64,000 nt of DNA from Gnetum montanum (taxonomy: Eukaryota; Streptophyta; Gnetopsida; Gnetales; Gnetaceae). The stretch covers positions 1-64,000 of the forward strand of contig MNCI01035248.1 in assembly GCA_015680685.1 (NCBI GenBank), given 5' to 3'. This document shows, piece after piece, positions 35,025 through 45,579 of this stretch. Under the pieces are notes generated by a model, which saw nothing but the letters and a program-made list of their open reading frames with translations, did not search any database and had not been told where the DNA came from. Within the stretch, counting starts at the first letter, position 1; every line of letters begins with the position of its first letter. Position numbers and translations under genes: made by a program.

Positions 35025-37775
35025 AAAGTAGGCGAGGAAGTAAACATAGGCAAAAGCATTTACCAATGGGGGGTTGCATCCTATGTAGCTTGAACTACAG
35101 TATATTCGCCTCTTCTTCTTCTATACGAAGGTTCTTCTTAGTTGGTTTAGGCCTCTTTCACCGCATCTCAGTGGCCACTGTCTCGATGATGAGACGTTTC
35201 CCCTATGACATGCTACCAATGGCAGCAGGGGACACCTATCCCATGCTGTCCTGGCCATGAAATTTTTGGGCCACTTGATCCTTAGTCTTCATAGAGAATG
35301 ACTCCCCAATAGCCTTTAGAGGATCTTGGGCTCGAGTGGTCTAAAGGATTTGGTAGATCCACGGTTTGGAAATTTGATTGCGATTTCACATAACCTAGAC
35401 TTTGTTGTCATGGACTACCAAAAACTTCGCAAAACACTACAAGTAGGCTATGTAAAAGATGTAGTGCACATTGAAACAAGACTCCTGCTTCTTATGAAAT
35501 GAGACGATTTCAGTTTGTAGGCCCTTGAATAGATACCTAGCCTAGTTGTAGCGAGCCCCCTCTTCCATGACCTCCCACATTACCCAAGCCTGCTCAATCC
35601 CAAGGATCTTTCCTCTTTAGCAAGATAAACCTCTTTGACGGCCCTTGACCTAACCTTCTCCATAAGAATCCCTTTTCACTCTTTGGCAACCCCTAGCCAC
35701 TCCTCAATGTCCTCCTTCTGATGGTTCACCTTTTTCTTGGTCTTTGACCCTATGAGGAGACCATCAGCAGGGACACTGAAAAGGTTTGTGAATAGTTGTT
35801 CATTGACTTCAAGGACCACCTAGACACCGTGTACACATGTGTAGAAGCATTCTACCTTGTTCAAAAAGGATTCTACTAGGGTGAGCATCTCAACGGCAAC
35901 GATGCTTGGATTCGGGGCCAGGAACAAATCCATGAGCCTAGTAGCTTGAAGGTGCTTGATCATGGATTCCGAGGCTACACTGCATATCCAATGTTGGCTC
36001 TCATCTACCTCCCCATACTTGATGTAGATGTTTTCCTCTTGGTTCCCAGTGGTTATCACTATCACCTCCTGGGACTTCTTCGTCCGTATAATAGTTTGCA
36101 CGAAAGCAGTTAGCACAAAAGCACAAAAAATACAAAAAAGCAAAAAACAAGTTAGGAAAAGCATAGTTAGCAGAAAAAATAGCAATGACACTCGAACATG
36201 CGGTAACTACTGTTTAGCTTACCAGGCTTAATCGATGACAAGAATGGTGGAAGATTAACCAAGACATCTTCAATGGTGATCGATTTAAAGGGTGTCCATC
36301 CCTCATCCAACCAATTGGACTCCTTGCATCTATTGTAGAGTCTGGGATACCGGGTTGGGTAGGTTTTGTACTTACCCCCACATTGGCCTATCACACTTGT
36401 GTGTAAATATTCTTAGCTAAAGAAAACTCTCACAACGCCATCTATGCTAAGGTCAACACATCCGTATCACTGCGAATCCCTTCCTCGTTGATAAAAAACC
36501 TACAAACAAAAACACTATTAACATTTGGCTAGCATAGCAAACATTTGCATAGCATAGCAGAACATGGCTACAAAATTCACCTACCAGCATTGTAGATAGT
36601 TCCTGGTGGGTTTTGGAAGCACGTTCCCATATGATGTGAAATAAACAGAGTGTTGTAGGGATGGTAGCAATTATACTCATCCATCACCTAGATCTAGGCC
36701 AAACACCTCAAATTTTTTGTGCATTGACTGGACCCTTCACCCTGCCCATTGCTAATTGCCCCATCTATCAAAAATTGTCCCAATGTTATGGCAGCCACTA
36801 CCTCCTCTACTAGGTGTGACAAAATGATCACACTGATGTGTTGGAGGAGAAATTACAGGAACTCCTATGCTCCATCCTAGAACTAAACTACATGTATGAG
36901 GTAGGGGAACATTGGCCACTAGTCCGCTCACACAGCACAGGACTTCCAAAATTTCGAGGATAATCATGATTGGCCTTAGCGCCACCCTGCACAACACAAT
37001 AGCAAATGTTAACACCATGTCTGAGTGGAATGCACATATAGCATAGCAAAACTAGCATTTTAGCAAATAGCATAGCATAACTCTCTTCATGCACATAACG
37101 TAGCAAAAACACAAAGGCAATAGCATAGCAAAATTAGCTTAGCATAGCAAAGCGATTAGCCCTAACAAAGCAATTAACATTATGCTATGGCAGAACACGT
37201 GTTATGCTGTCACATCACACATGGCCAAACCATTTTGAGGGTCCTATGGTATGCTATTTGAATGCCAAGTGGCTCAAATCATCCAAGCCTCTATGGTAAT
37301 GACAGTCGTAGTGATGGTGGTCTAGAGGACCTTGCACGTAATCTTAGCTTAGCGTCTGTACATCTACTATGGCCAAAATGGCAACAGCGGTGGTGTAAGG
37401 GCCAAAACAATGATAAAAAAATGACAGAAAAACACAGAAAGCTAATCAAAATCACAGAAACAAAAATAAGAAAAGCAAGAACAATAATAGAGGCATAAGA
37501 AAATAGAGGTAGCATAGCAACCTACCAAGTCAATGGTGTTTCCTCTTGCATCATGATGCATGCTTGCATCATGCACCCTAGGGTTTCCTTTACTTCATCA
37601 ACCTTGGCGAGTGCCATGTGTTTGCGTTCTTTCCTGGGAGCCATCATCTTGCTTGCCAACTCTTTCTTCATCGCTACGTTGAATCGCCTTGCTTTGTATT
37701 GGCTTAATCACTCTGTTCTTTGAATGTGGGCTCTGCACTATTACAATGAAAATGATGATTTTACTAGGGGTTAAT

Positions 37776-37789
37776 CCCTATTTATAGCC
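37776..37789 (-). promoter_or_regulatory. TATA box of the antisense gene
   Basis: The minus strand reads GGCTATAAATAGGG, about 105 bases before the first ATG at 37671, leaving room for a start site some 30 bases downstream and a leader of about 75 bases. This is a textbook plant core promoter placement and supports independent antisense transcription. Confidence 0.6.
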
Positions 37790-37919
37790 ACAATGATGAA
37801 AAGGAAACTTATCATTCTCTCTCTTCATTTAATGTAGAGTATGCCATGCAACGTAGCATGCCCACCATGACATGGTAGCACTATGGACATTAAAATAGGT
37901 GGGCCTTGGCGGAGAGCCT

Positions 37920-38345
37920 TGACATGCTTCAAACTAGCCATTTTCCTTCACAAACATATCTCCCAAGGCGGTCCAAAAAGACCTTAAATTAGCAATCCTA
38001 ATGCATAGTTCCAATCTAGTTAGCAGTCTGCAAAGACCTTAAACTAGCAGTTTCGACCCTTCTACATGTTGGCAGTCCACAATGACATTAAACTAGTAGT
38101 TTCACATTTTTACATCAACAGTTTTGCATTATTACAATTACAGTTTTTCATTCTTCATAGTAGTAGTTTTGTATTTTCACGTTTAGGCAGTCTACAATGA
38201 CCTTAAACTAATATTCTAACCTGTTGGCAGTATGCAAAGACGTTAAACTAGAAGCTTTTGCAGTTGTACATGAGTATTTTTACATTAATAATTTTGCACT
38301 TTTACTTCCAGGCGGTCCACCATGACATTAAACTAGCAAATCTCA
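37920..38345. repeat. Degenerate GCGGTCCACAATGACCTTAAACTAGCA repeats
   Basis: Units containing GGCAGTCCACAATGACATTAAACTAG (split here by many variants) recur about six times, separated by T-rich linkers with TTTTGCA and TTTTACAT. They lie upstream of the antisense promoter, between it and the RT. Confidence 0.8.
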
Positions 38346-38459
38346 ATCTTTCTATCACACTTTGCATTTATCTTGATTGTTCACATTTCATTGCTACTTT
38401 GCAAATTTTCACTATGCACGAGTTACTACAAATAGGTACCTCTTGACTAGACTTTCATT

Positions 38460-39876
38460 TTGTTTTGGTAGGTTGAGCAAGGATGGAAATCCATCATGAT
38501 CTCTCTTCACCTTTAGCTTTAGCAGGTCCACATGGAAAACTCGCAAGACAACTGAACCTAGATATAATAGACTGGGAATCACCCACAGTTAGCATCGTAG
38601 CATCCTTAGAAGCATAACTAGACTGGCCTGAGTATTTGGTGCAAACCATAGATTTAGAGGTCAGGGATGTAACTGAGGACCCTCTCATTGAAACACCTAT
38701 GACCACATCCAGGGGGGAAATAAAAAGTTGAAAATTAGTTCCCTCCTAGATTTGTAAACGCACAAAGATGTAGCCAAAATTCTGTAAGATAACATTGAAG
38801 TCTTTGCATGGTCATACAGTGACATGTTGGGTTTAGATCTGAGGCTAATATAGCAAAACATCATCATAGACCTGCGCATGAAAGAAATTAAGCAAAAGGC
38901 TCGTAATGTTAAACCAAAGATCACACTGGTCGTACGGGATGAAATCACCAAGCTATACCATGCCAGTTTCATCTGGGCAGTTGATTACTCGGAATGGGTA
39001 TCTAATATCATTGTAGTTTTTAAGAAAATGGGAGGGATACAAATCTATATAAACTTCCAGGATTTGAACAAGGCAATGATTAAAGACAATTTCCCACATC
39101 CGAGTATCGATCAACTCATTGACACTACAGCTGGTCATGCTCTGTTATCTTTCATGGATGGTTTCTTTGGCTACAACCAAATTCACATTAACCTATAACA
39201 TCAGTTAACAACAACCTTCATGACCCCATGGGGTATCTTTTGTTACACTATGATGCCTTTTGGGCTCAAGAATGCTGGAGCAACCTACCAGCGAGCCATG
39301 ACTTACATCTTTAGTGACTACATCTTAGAAATGCTGAACAACTATGTGGATGACATAGCGGTGAAATCTAAGGAAGCCGCTGATCATCCCAATGATCTAG
39401 GTGTAGTTCTCAAGTGTTGCTAGATGCACGATTTACGCCTCAATCCTAAAACATGTGTTTTTGAGGTGAGAACTAGATGCATGTTAGGGTTTGTAGTATC
39501 AGAGGCTGGAATACGAGTGGACCCTGACAAAGTCAAGGCCATCATTAACTTGGTGCCACCTAAAAATCTTAAGGAATTGTGTGGGTTACAAGGTAGAGTA
39601 TAGTTCATCAGAGGGTTTATAGCAAAATTGACCGACAAGTTACACCCCATGCAACATCTACTAAAGAAAGGGGTTAACTTCGAATAGATACCACAGTGCC
39701 AACAAGCCTTTGATGGTCTGAAGAAAGACCTTTTGTACCTCCCAACTATTTACCCATCATAGAGGGATAAGCATTTTTTCATCTACCTTGCCACCTCAGA
39801 CACATCTATCATGGCACTATTGTGTTAGAAACGGGATGATGGTTCTGAGATACAAATGTACTGCCTAAGTCATGCA
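38460..39876 (+). pseudogene. pol of the giant element: reverse transcriptase
   Basis: Copies the element RNA into DNA. The lead-in DNIEVFAWSYSDMLGLDLRL (about 38793-38850) is the usual HDVFAWS.EDMPGLD block. Then come FIWAVDYSEWVSNIIVVFKK, INFQDLNKAMIKDNFPHPSI, AGHALLSFMDGFFGYNQIHI, FCYTMMPFGLKNAGATYQRA and the catalytic NNYVDDIAVKS (YVDD at 39343-39354). The thumb and connection follow (LNPKTCVFEV, VSEAGIRVDPDKVKA, about 39435-39535), then the start of RNase H around 39780-39876. Stops occur at about 39196, 39421 and later. The gene is cut at 39876 by the nested element and resumes at 44741. Confidence 0.9.
39872..39876. repeat. Target-site duplication ATGCA of the nested element, left
   Basis: ATGCA directly before the TG at 39877 equals ATGCA directly after the CA at 44740. 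Confidence 0.85.
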
Positions 39877-41258
39877 TGAAACACCACAAAAACATCAGCA
39901 ACACTTCTAGACAACTTCAGAGCCTCTGAAACGACTTCAACCAGCCCACCATGGAGCAAGTAAGGTTCCCCTAGGGCCCACAAATCACAAAGGCAAGTTT
40001 TGGTGTCAAGAATCATTAGTTTCAAGGTCAAAAAGTGCAATTTTGGCTAAGTACACTGTGCTTACGCTGCACAACGTAAGGATCAGCGTCACCAATTTTT
40101 AGAGCCCTAAAAATGAGCCAAAATGACTTGATTTTAAGGGTGTAAGTTGTCCTCAAGGTCCACTATTGATAACTATGGATCCCAGCCTTTAAAAATTTCA
40201 GATTTCAGCCCAAAATTGCAAGTTTTGGAGGTCACACTATAGGTCACACTACAGGTCACGCTGAACAAAAAAAAAATATAATTTTTCAAGTGGGCCAGAG
40301 CTGGAGTTAATCCTCCTAAATTTTCTTTAAATTTTTATCACTTGAGGGCTTTTCTAATTATTTGTATTTTCATGGGCTTGAATGACCCACAAATTGTAAA
40401 ATACATTAAATCTGGTCAAAGAAGGCAAATTGCCAACACACATCCAACTCGTGCATAACTATCCAACACAAATACATTGAATTTGGTCAAAGAAGGAAAA
40501 TTTCCAACACACATCCAACTCATGCCAACTATTCTTGGGGCACATGTCACTAGATCTATTTTTCTCTCATCTCCCAATCGTTGATTCCATTCTTGAAAAC
40601 CCTAGCCAAACTGTAGCCAAACCCTATAAATACCCTATCAATTCACACAAACTAGAAAGAGGCAAAGAGAAGCAAAGAAAAAGTAGCAAGAGAGAAAGAA
40701 GATTGGAAGAGGCAAATATTGGAGAAATTGGCGATTCCGAAGGAGGACAGAACTTGCAATCCTTGGGCGCTCGACACATCCGATTTTTGGCTTCCAAGTT
40801 CTTCTCACATCGTCGCATCATCATGTCATATCTTTTCGGGGCTAGGCGTTTGACTTGCCATTCACACTTGTGCAACTACGCTTTGACCGGTGCTCATTTT
40901 TTTTTTTTAAAAATATAATACAGTTTCATTATTGCCTCCCATTTACATTTCTTAGTTCTATTTATGCTTTACAAATATAACTTTGTTTATGCTTTATTCA
41001 TAATTCAGTACGCTTTATTTACATTTTGTATCGTTGTCTACATTCCGTTTACATCCTGTTTACGATAATCCTAGCGCTAGCCATAGCTTTCGCTCGGGGA
41101 AGTCCTTGGTTGATTTGCATGCAGACCATCCAAGGCACTCTGCCTTTTTCCCTTTTCCAACTTGCCCTCAAGCGAAGGCAGGGTCAGCTGTGGCTTCCTG
41201 ACGATCTCTCGGTGTTTGTTTTCCTTCCAGCCTTACACCGACGATTTAGGTCAGTACA
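39877..41258 (+). repeat. 5' LTR of the nested element (1,382 bp)
   Basis: It starts TGAAACACCACAAAAACATC and ends GATTTAGGTCAGTACA. From about 40189 it aligns with 43678-44740. A TATA box (TATAAATAC) is at 40625. Confidence 0.9.
40625..40633 (+). promoter_or_regulatory. LTR TATA box of the nested element
   Basis: TATAAATAC after CCAAACCC, conserved in the other LTR at 44107. Confidence 0.65.
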
Positions 41259-41263
41259 GTTTT

Positions 41264-41282
41264 TGGCGCTAGAAGGAGGGCC
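41264..41282 (+). promoter_or_regulatory. Primer-binding site of the nested element
   Basis: TGGCGCTAGAAGGAGGGCC starts five bases after the LTR end. It begins with TGG, as required to pair with a tRNA CCA end. The host element has a decayed version of the same site. Confidence 0.75.
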
Positions 41283-41445
41283 TCTTTCTTGTTATTGGTT
41301 AAAACATCACTAGCTGTCAAATCTCATCCATCTTTCCCATTTGAGTCTCGTCATCCCTATTGATCACACTAAGCTTGTGTCACCCCACGCTACAACTGCT
41401 TGCGATCCAACTCCATTCATCTATCCAAATCCATTCACATTTATC

Positions 41446-43680
41446 ATGGAATCTTCCCAAGTCAACCCAGTAAGACTATCAATTGCTTCAAACCCTATGA
41501 CTGCTACAAAATCTATAACCGTTATTAAACACATAAATCCTTAAGGCCTTACACGCCAATCCCTCAGGCTACAAGGTAAAGGCCCTATTCACGCAACTCT
41601 TACACCTGAACAATATAATTTTATATGTGTCAAAATCCAAGCCAACCTACCCATTGATCGTGTAGAGAGGGAAGCCAAGCGAGAATATGAATTTATCCAC
41701 AAAGGAGGACATGAGTTTATCCCTTCAGCTTTTGACATAATCCCACTATCTAAAAACCATCATAAACTCATATCCCAACTTCTTATGACTAGAAGTAAAA
41801 CCTTACAACTACCTCCCATAGAGACTCAAGACGAAGAAGATGACTTTGCAGCCCAATCTGAACATGGAGAATCATACCATATTGTTAGCCCCCATGCCCA
41901 CACAAACCTATTATCCCATCCTTTCCTAGAAGAAACTATGTTTTCCTCTTCATCCAGAAACATTCAAGCACCTATTCCCCATTCCATTCCTATCTTCTCC
42001 ATGCTTGATAACACTTACTCTGATGCATCCACTTCCATAATTCCTCCACCAGTACAATCCCAACAACTCACCCAAACCAACGTAGGGTCAATCCTCCAAC
42101 CTCAAGTAATTGGAATATCGTCAGTCATACTAGCTTCCACATCCACCCATTACATACCCCAGATGCAAATTCATAGGGCACCATTGATTACTCCTACCCA
42201 ACATATTCAAGGTGTTTCCTCACAACATGTGGTTGGGCAATGGGTTCCACTAGTAGGCTCAGTCCCTGATACCATCCCACCACAACAAATATTACCCCAA
42301 CAAAATGATTTTCCACAAACAATGCCACAATTAAACCATTATCATCCACAATCAACTCAATTCATTGGTTTGCCTACCGCCCAAGAATGGGCAAACACAC
42401 AAACAATGGTGCACTCGTTGGCAGAAGAATTAAAACGCCTTAAAACTTTCAACAATGAGGAAGTCAAGGTACTAGATTTCTATCAAGATGACCCAATTGA
42501 CCCCTCAGTTCCACTCTTGACCTTGCCAAAAGGAGTCTCATTACCTCAACTGACCAAGTACAATGGAGGAGGGGACCCAAATGCCCACCTAGTGACATTT
42601 AGAACTGAAAACCTTTTACTTCAAGCATGGCCCCATGTAATCTTGCGAGTGTTTGCAATGTCCTTAACCGGAAGAGCCTTAGACTGGTACCGATCTTTAC
42701 CCCGTAGCTCCATATCTTCTTTAGAGAATTTGCTACATCAATTTGTCATCCATTTCAAGTACAATTTGAAACCTAAAGCCACATTAGACAACTTGATTCA
42801 AGTTAAACAAGCACCTTTAGAGCCAGCACAAAAATTTATCCAAAGGTGGAGTGCAGCCTTAAATGACCTTCACGAACCTATCCCCGAAACATATTTACTC
42901 ACTATCCTCAAATCAGTGGTAAATGACTTTATTAAATCAAAACTTTACTACCTGAAAGCCCACACATTGAGCCAAGCATTCGTACAAATCAAAGACATAG
43001 AAGAAGCAGCACAAACAAGTAATGACCCAGCCTACTTAGCCTTTAGAAGTCAACACATAAGGAAAGATAAACCCAAAACAATGGTAGCAGCAGTGGCTGA
43101 GGGAAAACAACCTACTATCCTAAAAAACTATGAAAGAACAGCACCCACTCATACACTTGAAAGCTCCTAAAATAGAAACAACAACACAGGTCATGCACGT
43201 ACCTTCAAAAGGAAAGACCCTACTCAATACACACCATTGCCCATGAAGCCTTCACAACTGCTTGACCAACTTTTAAAGGCTGGGCTAATTCAACACAAAC
43301 AAATATCTCCTACGGCCTCACAAAGACATGATCACTTTTGCGAATTGGACAAAAACCCAGCTTTAGTAACATCCAACGAACCTCCCATCCCAAAAGGCTT
43401 TAGGTTGGATAGGTTTTGTGAATATCATCAACGGTGTGGTCATGGGACTGATTACTACTTTGCATTGAAACAAGACATACAATGCATGTTAGATGGGGGT
43501 GAAGTGGTATTCGATGAGACAAACCCAGTAAGGCCCCAAAACCAATCCATGGGGGTCTACAAAGATCCTCTCAATACCAAAACCAACGATACCCTATATG
43601 TGATTAATACTATCCATATGGAAAATAGACAAGATGTTCCACGAAGACCTTTTGTGATTCGAAGGCCTTTAGAAAAGCCT
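41446..43680 (+). pseudogene. gag of the nested element, nearly intact
   Basis: The likely start is the ATG at 41446 (MESSQVNPVRLSIASNP). A stop at 41542 interrupts it; beyond it the same frame continues with LTPEQYNFICVKIQANLP into the long open stretch 41785-43170 (461 codons, from MTRSKTLQLPP). The central part is Gln/Pro-rich (residues about 60-210 counted from 41785). The gag domain follows at about 228-420: VLDFYQDDPIDPSVP, LTKYNGGGDPNAHLVTF, MSLTGRALDWYRSLP and FIQRWSAALNDLHEPIPE. After a stop at 43168 it resumes at 43237 (MPMKPSQLLDQLLKAGLIQH), then FCEYHQRCGHGTDYYFALK (about 43419-43475), where the usual final Cys of the GHDT.DC motif is Tyr. The frame then runs into LTR sequence at about 43678, adding LTR-coded residues before a stop at 43753. 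Confidence 0.9.
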
Positions 43681-44740
43681 TTAAAAATTCCAGATTTCAG
43701 CCCAAAATTGCAAGTTTTTGAGGTCACACTACAGGTCATGCTGGACAAAAAATAATAATATAATTTTTCAAGTGGGCTAGAGCCGAAGTTAATCCTCCTA
43801 AATTTTGTTTAAATTTTTATCACTTGAGGGCTTTTCTAATTATTTGTATTTTCATGGGCTTGAATGACCCAGAAATTGTAAAATACATTAAATCTGGTCA
43901 AAGAAGGCAAATTGCCAACACACATCCAACTCGTGCACAACTATCCAACACAAATGCATTGAATCTGGTCAAAGAAGGAAAATTGCCAACACACATCCAA
44001 CTCATGCCAACTATTCATGGGAAACATGTCACTAGATCTATTTTTCTCTCATCTCCCAATCGTTGATTCCATTCTTGAAAACCCTAGCCAAACCCTTACC
44101 CAACCCTATAAATACCCTATCAATTCACACAAACTAGAAAGAGGCAAAGAGAAGCAAAGCAAAAGCAGCAAGAGAGAAAGAAGATTGGAAGAGGCAAAGA
44201 TTGGAGAAATTGGCGATTCTAAAGGAGGACAGAACTTACAATCCTTGGATGCTCGGCACATTTGATTTTTGGTTTCCAAGTTCTTCTCACATCATCGCAT
44301 CATCGTGTCATATCTTTCCGGGGCTAGGCGTTTGACTTGTCATTCACACTTGTGCAACTACGCTTTGACTAGTGCACATTTTTTTTAAAAAAAATATAAT
44401 ACAGTTTCATTATTACCTCCCATTTACATTTTTTAGTTCTGTTTATGCTTTACAAATATAACTTTGTTTACGCTTTATTCATAATTCAGTACGCTTTATT
44501 TATATTTCGTATCGTTGTCTACATTCCGTTTACATCCTGTTTACGATAACCCCAGTGCTAGCTGTAGCTTTCGCTCGGGGAAGTCCTTGGTTGATTTGCA
44601 TGCAGACCATCCAAGGCACTCTGCCTTTGTTCCCTTTTCCAGCTTTCCCTCAAGTGAAGGCAGGGTCAACTGTGGCTGCCCGATGATCTCTCGGTGTTTG
44701 TTTTCCTTCCAGCCTTACACCGATGATTTAGGTCAGTGCA
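43678..44740 (+). repeat. 3' LTR of the nested element, 5' part missing
   Basis: It corresponds to 40189-41258 of the 5' LTR. The join to gag falls at the phrase GCCTTTAAAAATT, which both sides share in nearly the same form, a sign of deletion by illegitimate recombination. It ends GATTTAGGTCAGTGCA. Confidence 0.85.
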
Positions 44741-44824
44741 ATGCATTGATAGAATATGAAGCAAGATAGAATGAGGTGGANGCAATGCATTGATAGAATA
44801 TGAAGCAAGATAGAATGAGGTGGA
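44738..44824. repeat. 43-bp exact duplication around a single N
   Basis: Bases 44738-44780 and 44782-44824 are identical and are separated by N at 44781. As at 4799-4892 this looks like overlapping contig ends and not biology. It happens to lie at the right border of the nested element, and both copies contain the GCA of the LTR end and the ATGCA duplication. Confidence 0.8.
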
Positions 44825-45130
44825 GAGAAACTACCTTTCCTTAGTGTTTGCATTGAAGAAGTGGAAACACTATCTATTTCGTAGCAAGATTAACATTATT
44901 TGTAAAAGCAATATACTCTTGTCTATAACAAACAATTTTTATGAAAGCAGTAGGATAGCCTGATGGAAAGCAATAACAGCAAAATTTGATTTGCATTATG
45001 TGAGCCAATCATTGACGAAAGGTCAAGCCATAGTGGCACAACTTACGACCTCACTTGTCGACGACTAGGCTATCATAGACACCAAATTCCACGACAAGCA
45101 TGTTAGCACTTATACCTCAAGACATACTAC
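44741..45130 (+). pseudogene. pol of the giant element, RNase H remainder
   Basis: It continues the domain interrupted at 39876. ALIEYEAR and, after the N, NEVERNYLSLVFALKKWKHY and LFRSKINIICKSN match the family's Y.EVER.CLAL.FA..KLRHYL and SK..LI.K.NP blocks. Then AKFDLHYVSQSLTKGQAIVA matches the EFDI.YV.QKAIKGQA.AD block at the end of RNase H. Two stops and the artificial duplication break the frame. No integrase follows. Confidence 0.85.
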
Positions 45131-45149
45131 ATTTGATACATAAAGAAGA

Positions 45150-45575
45150 TAAGAAAACATCTGCTAAGACGTAAAACTAGCAAAGGTAAGTGATTGTCTG
45201 CTATGACGTAAAACTAGCAAAGCTCGTCCACTATGATGTAAAACTGGCACAGATCATCCACTACGACAAAAAATTGGCAAAGCTCATCTACTACGACATA
45301 AAACTGGCAAAGTATTTCTCTATGACTATAAACTAGCACAAACTATCTACCATGATGTTATACTAGTATAGACGGTCTACTAGGATCTTAAACTAGCTCA
45401 TCCACCATCCGCTACGATGAAAAACTAGCACAACAGTCTGTTGGGACCTTAAACTAGCACAACCATCATCCTCTATGATGTTAAACTGGCAGATACAGTT
45501 TGCTGAGACCTTAGACTAGCACAACGATCTGCTGAGACCTTAAACTAGCATATCATGATCTACTAGGACCTTAAA
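45150..45575. repeat. Tandem ACGTAAAACTAGCA / ACCTTAAACTAGCA repeats
   Basis: About a dozen units of 25 to 40 bases, for example CTGCTATGACGTAAAACTAG and CTGCTGAGACCTTAAACTAGC. The same core is used at 37920-38345 and in variant form at 32725-32940. Confidence 0.85.
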
Positions 45576-45579
45576 TTGG

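Larger units (their letters stand above)
33065..37671 (-). pseudogene. Antisense multi-exon gene inside the giant element
   Basis: Unrecognised protein on the strand opposite to gag-pol. Coding-like blocks are separated by AT-rich or TAGCATAGC-rich gaps with proper splice signals. Proposed exons (minus strand): 37671-37526 (starts MKKELASKMMAPRKERK); 36986-36585 (acceptor TTGTGCAG, donor GTAGGT); 36499-36223 (acceptor TTTGTAG, donor GTAAGC); about 36090-35064 (donor GTAAAT; holds NPSIVAVEMLTLVESFLNKV); 34918-34456 (acidic; DEEDIFGDEEESPMDEEDV); 34398-34225 (acceptor TTATTACAG, donor GTAAGT); about 34110-33295 (charged, coiled-coil-like, donor GTTAGT); 33205-33065 (acceptor AATGTAG; ends in a 46-residue acidic tail with stop). 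Spliced length would be about 3.4 kb. Stops in the middle exons show decay; the first, acidic and last exons stay largely open. It may be a captured host gene or an additional ORF of the Tat lineage, some of which are antisense. Confidence 0.6.
39877..44740 (+). mobile_element. Nested Tat/Ogre-like retrotransposon, gag only
   Basis: A 4.9-kb element inserted in the RNase H of the larger one. It has a 1,382-bp 5' LTR, a clear primer-binding site, a gag of the same lineage and a 3' LTR lacking its first 300 bases or so. Protease, RT, RNase H, integrase and the polypurine tract are missing; an internal deletion joins gag directly to the middle of the 3' LTR. The two LTRs look much more alike than those of the host element, as expected for a later insertion. 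Confidence 0.9.

Noticed and set aside
40535-40918. A 127-codon open frame on the plus strand, with a similar frame at 44017-44265
   Set aside because: Both lie in the LTRs of the nested element, around and after the TATA box. They are two copies of the same LTR sequence and have no domain.
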